A stretch of DNA of 21,217 nucleotides from an uncultured Bryobacterales bacterium (lineage in GTDB: Bacteria > Acidobacteriota > Terriglobia > Bryobacterales > UBA6623): assembly GCA_946887065.1 (NCBI GenBank), contig CAMPKL010000004.1:1-21217 (forward strand), in the 5' to 3' direction. The notes beneath the pieces are model-generated. The model was not told the DNA's origin and made no database searches. It saw only the letters and a list, made by a program, of their open reading frames with translations. The translations under genes were made by a program, and so were the position numbers. Positions 7,485 to 15,804 of this stretch are shown here, piece by piece; within the stretch, counting starts at the first letter, position 1; each line of letters opens with the position of its first letter.

Positions 7485-8963
7485 ATGTCGCACATTCTCG
7501 CCCTCGACGAAGGAACCTCCAGCGCTCGGGCGCTGATTTTTAATCATGACGCCAATGTCGTGGCTTCGTACCAGTCGGCAATCGCCTGCCAATACCCGAA
7601 GGAAGGCTGGGTGGAGCAGGACCCGCGGGAGGTGTGGAAGTCTCAGCTCAATGCCGCGAAGTACGCCATTGAGAATGCGCATCTGAAATCCGCGGACATT
7701 CAAGCGCTGGGCATTACGAACCAGCGCGAGACGACGGTCATCTGGGACCGTAGCACGGGGCGTCCGGTGGGTCCGGCGATCGTTTGGCAATGCCGCAGGA
7801 CGGCGGAAATCTGCCGCCGCCTGACGGCGGAGAAGCACGGGAAAGAAGTCACCGAGCGGACCGGGCTGGTCATTGACCCGTACTTCTCGGCGACAAAAAT
7901 CGCTTGGATCGTCGATCACATTCACGACGGACGATCCCGGGCCGAGAATGGCGACTTAGCGTTCGGGACGATGGACTCGTGGCTGATTTGGAATCTAACC
8001 GGGGGCCGCGAGCACGTTATCGACATCACCAATGCGTCGCGGACTTTGCTCATGAACTTGAGCGAAGGGGCTTGGGACGACGAGATGCTCAAGCTGTTCG
8101 GCGTACCCAAGGCGATGTTGCCGAAGATTGTGCCGTCTTGCGGCACGGTGGCGACGACGGACGGCGATTTGTTTGGGACGGAGATCCCGATTGCGGGCAT
8201 CGCCGGAGACCAGCAAGCGGCCCTGTTTGGGCAGGCGTGCTTTCAGCCTGGGCTGTCCAAGAACACATACGGTACAGGATGCTTTCTGTTACTCAACACG
8301 GGCGAAGAACGGGCGACATCGAAGAACGGTTTGCTGTCGACAACCGCGGCATCGCAGGACGACAAGGCGCGCTACGCACTGGAAGGCAGTATTTTCGTCG
8401 GCGGCGCAGTCATCCAGTGGCTGCGAGACGAGTTGAGGATCATCCACAGCGCGGCCGAATCGGAAACCTTGGCGCGGAGCGTGGCGGATACGGCGGGCGT
8501 GCATCTTGTACCGGCCTTCGTCGGGCTGGGGGCTCCGCACTGGGATGCGCAAGCGAGGGGAGTCATCTCCGGACTCACGCGCGGCGCCAAACGGGAACAT
8601 ATCGTGCGTGCGGCGCTGGAGAGCATCGCCTATCAGACCAGGGAACTCGTGGAGGCGATGGACGCGGACTCGCCGTCGCCGATGACGGAATTGCGGGCGG
8701 ACGGCGGCGCTTCGGCGAACGACTTCCTGATGCAGTTCCAGGCGGATATTTTGGGCAAGCCCGTGGTGAGGCCGTCCAACCGGGAAACCACGGCAGCTGG
8801 AGCAGCGTATCTTGCGGGCCTGGCGACCGGGTTCTGGAGCGGGACGGAAGAATTGGGTCAGTTCTGGAAAGCGGACCGAATTTTCGAGCCGACAATGCCG
8901 GCGGAGCGGCGCGAAGAGCTGTTCGGCGGCTGGAAAAAGGCGGTGGAGCGGGCGCGGCTGTAG
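7485..8963 (+). CDS. glpK: Glycerol kinase
   Basis: FGGY-family sugar kinase of 492 residues, converting glycerol plus ATP to glycerol 3-phosphate in the cytoplasm. The N-terminal phosphate loop is LALDEGTSSARALIF (residues 5-19). TNQRET and WQCRRT in the first domain are glycerol-kinase specific. GIAGDQQAALFGQ holds the catalytic base Asp242, and YGTGCFLLLNTG begins the ATP domain. Start ATG 7485 is chosen because MSHILALDEG aligns with known GlpK N-termini; an upstream in-frame TTG at 7467 would add six unsupported residues. No glpF, glpD or glpR gene is adjacent, so it is not part of a classical glp operon here. The next gene is an unrelated SDR. Confidence 0.95.
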   Translation: MSHILALDEGTSSARALIFNHDANVVASYQSAIACQYPKEGWVEQDPREVWKSQLNAAKYAIENAHLKSADIQALGITNQRETTVIWDRSTGRPVGPAIVWQCRRTAEICRRLTAEKHGKEVTERTGLVIDPYFSATKIAWIVDHIHDGRSRAENGDLAFGTMDSWLIWNLTGGREHVIDITNASRTLLMNLSEGAWDDEMLKLFGVPKAMLPKIVPSCGTVATTDGDLFGTEIPIAGIAGDQQAALFGQACFQPGLSKNTYGTGCFLLLNTGEERATSKNGLLSTTAASQDDKARYALEGSIFVGGAVIQWLRDELRIIHSAAESETLARSVADTAGVHLVPAFVGLGAPHWDAQARGVISGLTRGAKREHIVRAALESIAYQTRELVEAMDADSPSPMTELRADGGASANDFLMQFQADILGKPVVRPSNRETTAAGAAYLAGLATGFWSGTEELGQFWKADRIFEPTMPAERREELFGGWKKAVERARL

Positions 8964-8993
8964 GCCCCGCGACCCTCAGCGGCGCTGCCTCGC

Positions 8994-8999
8994 TACAAT
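8994..8999 (+). promoter_or_regulatory. Possible -10 element of a leaderless message (TACAAT)
   Basis: TACAAT matches the sigma-70 -10 consensus at 5 of 6 positions and ends nine bases before the ATG at 9009. No Shine-Dalgarno is present. A -35 box is not obvious. Confidence 0.35.
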
Positions 9000-9008
9000 C
9001 GGAATCTT

Positions 9009-9776
<768 letters not shown>

Positions 9777-9806
9777 TTCCGCCCGCGCTGAATAACGACA
9801 GAATCG

Positions 9807-11117
9807 ATGATTTTTTCCAAGAATTTTCTTAGGCATGGCACTCGTTTGGCTGCCGTGCTCGCGGCGATCTGCTGGCCTGCGACGGCGCAGAACATACCCA
9901 GCCCCAATCAACACTTGCCCGAATGGCTAGACCTTGGAGTGGAAGCTCGTTCACGAACCGAGTTCCGCTCGAACATCAACAATCAGAGCGATCTGAACGA
10001 CACGATCAATTGGACGCGGCTGCGGCTGAATGTGGGCGTGGCGGCGACGCCGTGGCTGAGGTTTCGTTTCCAAGGGCAGGACGCGCGAGTGAGCGGCGTC
10101 GCGCCTTGGCGCACCCGGACGAACGTCGATTACTTCGATGTACGAGAGGCTTTCGTTTCGCTTGGCCGCTCCGATCAAACTCAACTGCACGTCGGCCGTC
10201 AAGAATTGGCGTATGGCGAGGACCGTCTCATCGGTCGAAGGAACTGGCACAACGTCGACCCGTCTTGGGATGCAGCGCGCCTTGTCTTACGGAAGGGCGA
10301 TTACCGTTTCGACGCGTTCTCCATGGCGTTCGTCGAGGTGGAGGAAGACCACTTCGACAAACTGATCCAAGGGAACCGTCTGCACGGCTTTTACGGACAG
10401 ATCGGTTCGTGGATTCCGGGCGGGCAGGTTGAGCCCTACTTGATGTACGCTTCGCAGCCACGCGTCAACGGCGTGCAAGACCGGGGTCCTGATTCCGGCT
10501 CCTACACGGCGGGCGTACGGTTGGCGGGCAGCGCAACGGACTGGTTGGAATACGATTTTGAACTGACCGGACAGCGCGGTCACGCGCGGGACATCGCGCT
10601 CAGAGGATGGGCCACGGCAGAAAGCTTAACCTTTGGAAACAATGACTTGCCGCTGCAATCGCGGTTGGGTGTGCTGCACGACTTCGCATCAGGCGGCGAC
10701 AGCTGCGAGGCCAGCCGCCAGTTCACGTTCGACCCGCTGCATCATGCCCGGCATAAGCATCTGGGTATGGTCGATGCCGTAGGCCGGCGCAACATTCACG
10801 CTCTGACGCTCAGTTGGGAGGGCCGCCTGCATCCGCGGTGGCGGCTGCGCGTCAATCGGCTCGATTTCCGGCTAGCTTCGCGCCATGACGGTCTTTACGG
10901 CATCAACGGCAGGCAGTCGGTCGCTGCTCCCGCAGAAGGCGCGGCAAGTAATAAGATCGGTTCCGAATGGGACGTCCTTTTGCGCTTTACTCCGATTGAA
11001 GGACTGACGGTTGAAGGCGGTCCGGGCTTGTTTTATCCCGGCGGATTCTTGGAACAAGCAATCGGCGAATTCTCTGAGACGAAGGTGATTCACCTGACCA
11101 TCGAGATGCAACTCTAG
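9807..11117 (+). CDS. Alginate-export-type outer-membrane beta-barrel porin
   Basis: 436 residues with a signal peptide (basic start, hydrophobic LAAVLAAICWPATA, cleavage near Ala-Gln at about 28). The rest is a series of alternating amphipathic strands rich in Trp/Tyr/Arg. WTRLRLNVGVAATPWLRFRFQGQDAR, VREAFVSL and LHVGRQELAYGEDRLIGRRNW are typical of the AlgE-like (alginate_exp) family, an 18-stranded selective porin. It is predicted to sit in the outer membrane. There are no alginate-synthesis genes nearby, so the substrate is uncertain; many such proteins in non-alginate producers carry other anionic solutes. The C-terminal strand ends VIHLTIEMQL, lacking the usual terminal aromatic residue. 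Its TAG overlaps the manA stop on the other strand. Confidence 0.85.
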   Translation: MIFSKNFLRHGTRLAAVLAAICWPATAQNIPSPNQHLPEWLDLGVEARSRTEFRSNINNQSDLNDTINWTRLRLNVGVAATPWLRFRFQGQDARVSGVAPWRTRTNVDYFDVREAFVSLGRSDQTQLHVGRQELAYGEDRLIGRRNWHNVDPSWDAARLVLRKGDYRFDAFSMAFVEVEEDHFDKLIQGNRLHGFYGQIGSWIPGGQVEPYLMYASQPRVNGVQDRGPDSGSYTAGVRLAGSATDWLEYDFELTGQRGHARDIALRGWATAESLTFGNNDLPLQSRLGVLHDFASGGDSCEASRQFTFDPLHHARHKHLGMVDAVGRRNIHALTLSWEGRLHPRWRLRVNRLDFRLASRHDGLYGINGRQSVAAPAEGAASNKIGSEWDVLLRFTPIEGLTVEGGPGLFYPGGFLEQAIGEFSETKVIHLTIEMQL

Positions 11118-12121
11118 GCGGCGGGCTCGAAGGTTCGCAGGGCGACGGACGGGCCGTCGGGCTGGATCGCGAAGGGCTCGGCGCCGGCAGGAATGAGATA
11201 GCACTCGCCCGGCTGATAGGGGTCGGCGCCGATACGGCCGCTGCCTTCCACGAACATCAGCAATTCGAACCGCTCGTTGTTCGGCTGGTAGGGAACCTTG
11301 GAAGTCCAGGCCAGCTTTTCGGTCTCGAAATAGGGGCAGGCCGCCAGGAGACTGCGCTGGAACAGCGGATCAGGGATCGTCTCGAAAGTCAGCTTGTCAC
11401 GGGGAGCATCCGAGCGGACCACCGCGGCGGCTTGCTCGATGTGCAATTCCCGGCGATGGCCCGATGCATCGAGCCGGCCAAAATCGAAGAAGCGATAGGT
11501 GAGGTCGGAGTTCTGTTGAATCTCGAAGATGGTGACGCCCTGGCCGAGCGTGTGCAGCGTGCCGGGCGAGATCAATAGCGCGTCGCCTGGCGCGACAGGG
11601 ATCCAATTCAGGAAGCGTTCAATCTCTCCGCTTTCGGCCGCTTGGGCGAGTTGTGGCTGCGACAACGGTTCAGTTAGGCCCAGGGCGACCGAGGCGCCGG
11701 GACGTGCCGCGACGACGTACCAAAGCTCCGTTTTGCCTGGACCGCCCTCGTGCTTGAGGGCGTACTCATCGTCCGGATGCACCTGAACCGACAGCGTTTT
11801 CGCCGCGAAGAGCATCTTGGTGAGGATAGGGAAGTAGGGACCGCGAGGGGCCGATACGTCACTGGCTCTCGCTCCCGCGGATCGTCGAATTAGATCGCGG
11901 GGCTGGTGCGCCGAGCCCATCAGAGCTTGCCCGAACTCGCTCATGAGCGAGGCCAACGTACGCCCGGCCAACGAGCCGTTGGTGACGTGGTTTGCCTCGA
12001 AGGAATACCAGATCTCCCCGATGGGCTCGGCGAATTCGCCGAAGTAGGGGCGAAGGTCTGTCGTCCCCCAGATCCGCTCTCTCGGCGACGGGGTCAGGCG
12101 TAACGGATAGAGGCGCGTCAC
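11114..12121 (-). CDS. manA: Mannose-6-phosphate isomerase, class I
   Basis: Cupin zinc enzyme of 335 residues interconverting mannose-6-P and fructose-6-P. Candidate zinc ligands are all present: Gln113 and His115 in SVQVHPDDEY, Glu132 in GKTELWYVV, and His190 in PGTLHTLG. It is the short form typical of Gram-positive and many environmental bacteria, shorter than the E. coli ManA (about 390). The GTG start overlaps the TGA of the upstream aminotransferase gene (GTGA), implying coupled translation as the last gene of the coaD-aminotransferase-manA operon. Its TAG shares CTAG with the stop of the convergent porin gene, so there is no intergenic terminator. Identification is strong; a role in mannose supply for surface polysaccharide is inferred. 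Confidence 0.92.
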   Translation of the reverse strand: MTRLYPLRLTPSPRERIWGTTDLRPYFGEFAEPIGEIWYSFEANHVTNGSLAGRTLASLMSEFGQALMGSAHQPRDLIRRSAGARASDVSAPRGPYFPILTKMLFAAKTLSVQVHPDDEYALKHEGGPGKTELWYVVAARPGASVALGLTEPLSQPQLAQAAESGEIERFLNWIPVAPGDALLISPGTLHTLGQGVTIFEIQQNSDLTYRFFDFGRLDASGHRRELHIEQAAAVVRSDAPRDKLTFETIPDPLFQRSLLAACPYFETEKLAWTSKVPYQPNNERFELLMFVEGSGRIGADPYQPGECYLIPAGAEPFAIQPDGPSVALRTFEPAA

Positions 12122-13293
12122 GATAGCTCGGTCATGAAGCGCCTGATGCGCGCCACTCCTTCTTTGATATCGTCCATCGAAGCGGCATAGGAAATGCGGA
12201 TGTGTTCATCGGTGCCGAAGGCCTCGCCGGGTACGACGGCGACGTGCTCGTCTTCTAGTAGCTTTCCGGCGAAGTCCATTGCCGAGTTGATGCCGGATTT
12301 GCCGAACGCCGAGCTGATGTTGGGGTAGGCGTAAAACGCTCCGCCGGGCGTGGGACAGACGACGCCGGGAATTTCATTTAACGCGGGAACGATGTAGTCG
12401 CGACGCCGGCGATATTCGGCGAGCATCTCGACGACCGAATCCTGAGGACCGTTGAGGGCTTCGATGGCAGCCTTTTGGACGATCGACGTCGGATTCGACG
12501 TGGAGTGGCTCTGCAGGTTGTTGATCGCGCTGATCAGTTCCTTCGGTCCCAGGGTGTAACCGAGCCGCCAGCCGGTCATGGCGAACGTCTTGGATAGCGA
12601 GCCGATGACCACGACGTTGGGCTTGGCTCCGGGCAGCGAAGCGATGGAGAAGGGGTCGCCTTCATAAACGAACTTGCAGTAACACTCGTCCGTCATCAAT
12701 AGGATGCCGCGAGATGAAGTCAGCTCGTAGATCTTCTCGAACTCGTCCCTGTCCACGACAGCGCCGCTGGGATTGTTAGGCGAGTTGACGATCACAATGC
12801 GGGTCTTCGGCGACAGAGCTTTCTCGATGGCCGCGGCGGTGAGCCGGTAGCCGTCAGATTCCTCGGTTGTGACTTGGATGCAGCGGCCGCCGTGATAGTT
12901 GATCACGTCGTAAAAGGTCACCCAGTAAGGGACCGGCAAGACCACTTCGTCGCCATGTTCCAGCATCGCTGCCATGACATTGAAGATGGCGTGTTTGCCG
13001 CCGATGGAGGCTATGCACTCGGACTTGCCGTAGTCCGTTCCCAAGTCTCTGCGATGCCAGTTCGTGATGGCCTCCAGCAGAGCCGGCACGCCGCCTGCGG
13101 CGGTGTAGCGGGTAAAGTTGTCGTCGAGGGCTTTCTTGGTCGCGTCCTTGATGTTGGCCGGAGTCGGGAAATCCGGCTCACCCGCCGCGAAGGCGATCAC
13201 ATTGACCCCGTTGGCTTTGAGTTGATTGGCCTTGGCGGTGACGGCCATCGTGGCGGATTCGCTGATCCGCGACATGCGTTCTGAGAGCTTCAT
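12118..13293 (-). CDS. Pyridoxal-phosphate aminotransferase, class I (aspartate aminotransferase-like)
   Basis: 391 residues, fold type I PLP enzyme of the AAT I-beta subgroup. The N-terminus reads AKANQLKANGVNVIAFAAGEPDFPTP, with the AGEPDF substrate-binding motif. SPNNPSGAV carries the Asn contacting PLP, and Lys235 in SLSKTFAMTGWRLGY is the Schiff-base lysine. RISYA near the C-terminus carries the carboxylate-binding Arg. Aspartate is the usual donor in this subgroup, although alanine, kynurenine and aromatic activities also occur. ATG at 13293 lies 4 nt after the coaD stop, and its TGA overlaps the manA GTG. It is the middle gene of a tight three-gene operon whose members share no obvious pathway. 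Confidence 0.92.
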   Translation of the reverse strand: MKLSERMSRISESATMAVTAKANQLKANGVNVIAFAAGEPDFPTPANIKDATKKALDDNFTRYTAAGGVPALLEAITNWHRRDLGTDYGKSECIASIGGKHAIFNVMAAMLEHGDEVVLPVPYWVTFYDVINYHGGRCIQVTTEESDGYRLTAAAIEKALSPKTRIVIVNSPNNPSGAVVDRDEFEKIYELTSSRGILLMTDECYCKFVYEGDPFSIASLPGAKPNVVVIGSLSKTFAMTGWRLGYTLGPKELISAINNLQSHSTSNPTSIVQKAAIEALNGPQDSVVEMLAEYRRRRDYIVPALNEIPGVVCPTPGGAFYAYPNISSAFGKSGINSAMDFAGKLLEDEHVAVVPGEAFGTDEHIRISYAASMDDIKEGVARIRRFMTELS

Positions 13294-13297
13294 CTGT

Positions 13298-13786
13298 CTA
13301 CAGATTACTGTGTTTGGCGCGCAGCCGGGCGACTACGGCATCGGGAACTAAACCGCTGACGTCGCCGCCAAGGCGGCTGACTTCCTTGACGATGCGCGAG
13401 CTGAGATAGCTGTATTGCTCGGCGGCCGGGATGAACAAGGTTTCCAGTTCTGAGCTGAGCTGGCGGTTCATGAGGGCCATCTGCAATTCGTACTCGTAGT
13501 CCGATACGGCTCGAATGCCGCGGAGGATCAACTTGGCGCCCCGCTCCCGGGCATAGTCCACCAGCAGGCCGTCGAAGCTATCGACCGAGACATTGGGCAG
13601 ATCAGATGTCGCTTGTTCGAGCATCACGACGCGTTCGTCGGTGGTGAAGAGGGGGTCCTTGGAATCGTGGCGTAGGGCCGCGACCACCACATGACCGAAA
13701 ATCTTGGATGCTCGCTGAATTAGATCCAAGTGTCCATTGGTCACCGGATCAAAGGAGCCGGGATAGATCGCTAAACGCTGCGGCAT
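13298..13786 (-). CDS. coaD: Phosphopantetheine adenylyltransferase
   Basis: 162-residue cytosolic nucleotidyltransferase that makes dephospho-CoA from 4'-phosphopantetheine and ATP, the penultimate CoA step. The N-terminus YPGSFDPVTNGHLDLI contains the T/HxGH nucleotide motif (Thr16, His19). GIRAVSDYEYELQMALMNR and SSRIVKEVSRLGGDVSGLVP are CoaD-specific, the latter holding the second ATP motif (Ser-Ser-x-x-Val-Lys). The start is ATG 13786; a GTG 36 nt upstream extends the frame but adds VESGGEASSPF, which is not part of the family. Length agrees with E. coli CoaD (159). First gene of the coaD-aminotransferase-manA operon, divergent from the ybjQ pair. Confidence 0.96.
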   Translation of the reverse strand: MPQRLAIYPGSFDPVTNGHLDLIQRASKIFGHVVVAALRHDSKDPLFTTDERVVMLEQATSDLPNVSVDSFDGLLVDYARERGAKLILRGIRAVSDYEYELQMALMNRQLSSELETLFIPAAEQYSYLSSRIVKEVSRLGGDVSGLVPDAVVARLRAKHSNL

Positions 13787-13812
13787 GAACGGCGAGCTTG
13801 CTTCCCCGCCCG

Positions 13813-13818
13813 ATTCTA
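13813..13818 (-). promoter_or_regulatory. Candidate -10 element for the coaD operon (TAGAAT)
   Basis: Read on the minus strand, TAGAAT matches the -10 consensus at 5 of 6 positions and would start transcription about 20 nt before the coaD ATG. It lies in the 131-bp divergent space between coaD and the first ybjQ-like gene. No strong -35 match is seen at 16-18 bp. Confidence 0.3.
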
Positions 13819-13917
13819 CCAATCGGCGCGTCTTCCGGTGTTAGGGCTTCTTCCCCAGAAAATCGCCTACGGTTATAAGGCATAATTGACCGGGGTAAGA
13901 GGACGGGCGCGCCATCC

Positions 13918-14253
13918 ATGAGCGAATACTACCAACAATTTACGATGTCAATTATCGAGACGATTACCGGCCGGCGGATTACGGAGTTCTACGGGATCGT
14001 GAGCGGGAGCACCGTTCGCGCCAAGCATATCGGCAAGGATATTTTGGCGGGCCTTAAGAATATCGTTGGCGGTGAACTGAAAAGCTATACCGAGCTGCTG
14101 GGTGAAGCGCGCCAGGAAGCGTTGCGGCGCATGATCGCGGAGGCCCAGTCGCTGGGAGCGAACGCGGTGGTGAACGTGCGCTTTTCGACCAGTTCGATCT
14201 CCCAGGGGGCCGCTGAACTGTTTGCCTACGGCACCGCAGTCCGGGTGGAATAG
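13918..14253 (+). CDS. YbjQ/UPF0145 family protein (soluble copy)
   Basis: 111 residues covering one YbjQ-type domain. TGRRITEFYGIVSGSTVRAKHIGKDILAG, IVGGELKSYTELLGEAR, SLGANAVVNVRF and a closing AYGTAVRV follow the family pattern closely. The fold is known to form pentamer-like rings in structural-genomics entries, and 'heavy-metal binding' is only an old label; no Cys or metal cluster is visible here, so that function is not supported. ATG 13918 is used; AGAGGA is 14 nt upstream, a little far. The following gene, separated by 2 nt, encodes a second, diverged YbjQ domain with a membrane segment. Confidence 0.88.
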   Translation: MSEYYQQFTMSIIETITGRRITEFYGIVSGSTVRAKHIGKDILAGLKNIVGGELKSYTELLGEARQEALRRMIAEAQSLGANAVVNVRFSTSSISQGAAELFAYGTAVRVE

Positions 14254-14255
14254 CT

Positions 14256-14741
14256 GTGGAGTTCGTGGAACTCTTGCTCCCGTTCGCTCCCCTCGTGTTT
14301 TTACTGGTCCTGGGGCTGGCGGCGGGGACGCTTGCGGAGCGCCGGCATTTCACGGATATACGGATTCGGGAAGGTCGTTTCCGGACACTGCCGGCGCTCA
14401 CGTTTTCGAAGCCTCCGAGCGATTGGGTAATCGCCGGGTCCGGCTTGGCCGCGGGGAGCGTGGTGGTCTCGTTGGATTACTTCAAGCGGTTCGCTGCATC
14501 GCTGAGGATGATCTTTGGCGGCCGCATCAAGGCCTTTGAGCCGCTGCTGGAACGCGGGCGCCGCGAGGCGATCTTGCGCATGAAGGAAGACGCAGCAGCG
14601 GCCGGGTATGACGCGATTATCAACGTGCGTTTGGAGACATCCCGCATCGCGAACGCCGATGGGTCGACAACCGCGGGCGTGGAGTTGATGGCCTACGGCA
14701 CCGGAGTGAAGCTTCGGGAGGCTTCCAAAATCAATTCATGA
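14256..14741 (+). CDS. Membrane-anchored YbjQ/UPF0145 family protein (second tandem copy)
   Basis: 161 residues. The N-terminal segment LLLPFAPLVFLLVLGLAAG (about residues 6-24) is one strongly hydrophobic transmembrane helix. It is followed by positively charged ERRHF, so the domain is expected on the cytoplasmic face. Residues 50-155 form a YbjQ domain: IAGSGLAAGSVVVSLDYFKRF, IFGGRIKAFEPLLERGRREA, AAGYDAIINVRL and MAYGTGVKL align with the preceding gene. The 'DAIINVRLETS' and 'NAVVNVRFSTS' matches indicate a tandem duplication with later membrane anchoring. GTG at 14256 lies 2 nt after the first copy's stop, so the genes are almost certainly co-translated. No catalytic role is known for the family; a hetero-oligomer at the membrane is a reasonable guess. 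Confidence 0.82.
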   Translation: MEFVELLLPFAPLVFLLVLGLAAGTLAERRHFTDIRIREGRFRTLPALTFSKPPSDWVIAGSGLAAGSVVVSLDYFKRFAASLRMIFGGRIKAFEPLLERGRREAILRMKEDAAAAGYDAIINVRLETSRIANADGSTTAGVELMAYGTGVKLREASKINS

Positions 14742-14757
14742 GTTAAATGTTTTTAGC

Positions 14758-14767
14758 GTGTTACACT
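14758..14767 (+). promoter_or_regulatory. Candidate autoregulatory operator overlapping a -10 element of the BlaI gene
   Basis: GTGT-T-ACAC at 14758-14766 is a perfect inverted repeat with a one-base centre. The ACA/TGT arms recall BlaI/MecI operators, although the spacing is not the classical TACA-N2-TGTA. TACACT (14762-14767), a 4/6 -10 match, overlaps its right arm, so a bound repressor would block the promoter. It is 22 bases before the BlaI start codon. Confidence 0.4.
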
Positions 14768-14788
14768 ACCGTCTCGGAGCTCGCCCCG

Positions 14789-15166
14789 ATGAACTCTCGC
14801 GCACGCCTACTGCCGGAACTGGAACTGGAAGTGATGAAGGTTCTCTGGCGGCGGGACGCGGCCACGGTTGCTGAAGTCCAGGAAGAACTCATGCCGGCGC
14901 GGCCGTTGGCGTATACGACGGTGATGACCGTCCTGGATCGGCTGTCCCGCAAGGGCGCCGCTGAGCGAGCCAAACAAGGACGCGGGTACTTGTATCGGCC
15001 CGCGGTATCGCAACAGGAAGTTTGCGAGTTGGCTTTCGAAAGGCTGCTCGATGACTTCTTTTCGCGGTCGCCGCAGAAGCTGCTGCAGTACGTGGAGGAA
15101 CGTCGGCTGGACGCTCAAACCTTCAGCAGTAACGGATCGCCGCATCTCGATTCCGCTCTCCTTTAG
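14789..15166 (+). CDS. BlaI/MecI/CopY family winged-helix repressor
   Basis: 125 residues. The N-terminal winged helix begins with LPELELEVMKVLWRRDAATVAEVQEEL, followed by recognition helix YTTVMTVLDRLSRKG and wing GRGYLYRPAVS, all characteristic of BlaI/MecI-type repressors. The C-terminal part (SQQEVCELAFERLLDDFF) is the dimerisation helix region. Start ATG 14789 is preferred over the further upstream TTG/ATG-like frame because GGAG lies 9 nt upstream and family proteins start shortly before the LPELE motif. Such genes usually sit beside a BlaR1-like M56 metallopeptidase sensor; none is seen here, so this is a solo repressor. The upstream GTGTTACAC suggests autoregulation. The target is unknown. 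Confidence 0.9.
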   Translation: MNSRARLLPELELEVMKVLWRRDAATVAEVQEELMPARPLAYTTVMTVLDRLSRKGAAERAKQGRGYLYRPAVSQQEVCELAFERLLDDFFSRSPQKLLQYVEERRLDAQTFSSNGSPHLDSALL

Positions 15167-15256
15167 AACTGGATTCTGTTGCGGGGCGTCAATCGGTACC
15201 GCCGCGCTTGTGCCGGCTAGATAACCCACAGCCGCACCGGCCAAGGGATCTCAACA

Positions 15257-15380
15257 AGCCGAAGGCTCCTGGCGAACAATCCACAAGAGGGGAATGACGG
15301 CGGGTGTGGCGCAATGGAACCCGCAGCTGTCCGCGAAATCGCGAAGCCCGACCGCTCGTCCGCTCGCTTGAGGCGGCTCC
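15257..15380 (+). ncRNA. Cobalamin-riboswitch-like element (tentative)
   Basis: Several pieces follow the order of a cobalamin riboswitch. The hairpin AGCC-GAA-GGCT (15257-15267) comes first. Next is CTCCT (15266-15270) able to pair with AGGGG (15288-15292), ending in the conserved GGGAA. CCCGCAGCTGT (15320-15330) is close to the core CCCGCaACTGT. A mini-hairpin CGCG-AAAT-CGCG (15332-15343) stands at the P7 place, then GAAGCCCGACC (15343-15353). Distances between blocks are about normal. Against it: the expected P6 arm with GGTGnnAAnnCC pairs poorly, because an alternative stem GCGGGT/ACCCGC (15300-15324) competes with the core, and no B12-related gene follows. It could be a degenerate or variant element, or a coincidence. 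Confidence 0.35.
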
Positions 15381-15563
15381 GGAACTAGGGCGCGCACAAC
15401 GCGTAAACATCCTATGCGCAGGCATTTTGGACGGCGTTCAAAAAAAGATTGGCGACGACGAATCATTTGCGGGGGCTGCTGCGTCATTACTACCTGCGAA
15501 GGATTTGACAGTGAGTGCTAGGATCGAAAACGACTACGGAACCGGCGTGCGGGCATTTTCCCC

Positions 15564-15593
15564 TTGCGGCGACGTAGGGTACATCCGTATACT
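15564..15593 (+). promoter_or_regulatory. Candidate sigma-70 promoter (TTGCGG - 18 bp - TATACT)
   Basis: TATACT (15588-15593) matches the -10 consensus at 5 of 6 positions, with TTGCGG 18 bp upstream. If used, it would give the DksA-like gene a leader of about 240 nt that includes the TTCGAC/GTCGAA repeat and the start-proximal hairpin. Confidence 0.3.
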
Positions 15594-15763
15594 CTGGGAA
15601 ATTCACCGGGTAGCGAGAATCCCGCCTCGCGCTGAACCGGTTCCTCTTGGTCAGAACGAAAATGTTGTCGCGGCGCATCCGCCGGAGGCAAAACTTTCGT
15701 ACCAGTGTGTGTCAGGCGTGAGCGCTGACCACGCTAGGTAGAAATGGCGGGATAAGTGGCGGG

Positions 15764-15780
15764 TTCGACTAACTGTCGAA
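15764..15780. promoter_or_regulatory. Inverted repeat TTCGAC-N5-GTCGAA upstream of the DksA-like gene
   Basis: Two perfect 6-bp arms separated by TAACT, ending 63 bp before the start codon at 15844. The symmetry fits a dimeric regulator site; a small RNA hairpin is the alternative. GGTTCGACT here mimics a tRNA T-loop, but there is no matching stem. Confidence 0.35.
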
Positions 15781-15804
15781 TACCCTGGCGACGATAAAGA
15801 TTAA

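Noticed and set aside
13906..13913. 8-bp palindrome GGCGCGCC in the coaD/ybjQ divergent region
   Set aside because: Expected by chance in GC-rich DNA and too close to the start codon to call an operator.
15505..15510. Perfect TTGACA -35 hexamer
   Set aside because: No acceptable -10 hexamer lies 16-18 bp downstream.
15304..15741. 145-codon open frame from GTG on the plus strand
   Set aside because: It overlaps the riboswitch-like element, has no Shine-Dalgarno, weak codon bias compared with neighbours and no recognised motif. It may be random or a remnant.
15761..15780. tRNA-like T-loop GGTTCGACT
   Set aside because: The flanking bases do not form a T-arm stem, and no acceptor, anticodon or CCA region fits. 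The symmetry is explained by the TTCGAC/GTCGAA repeat.
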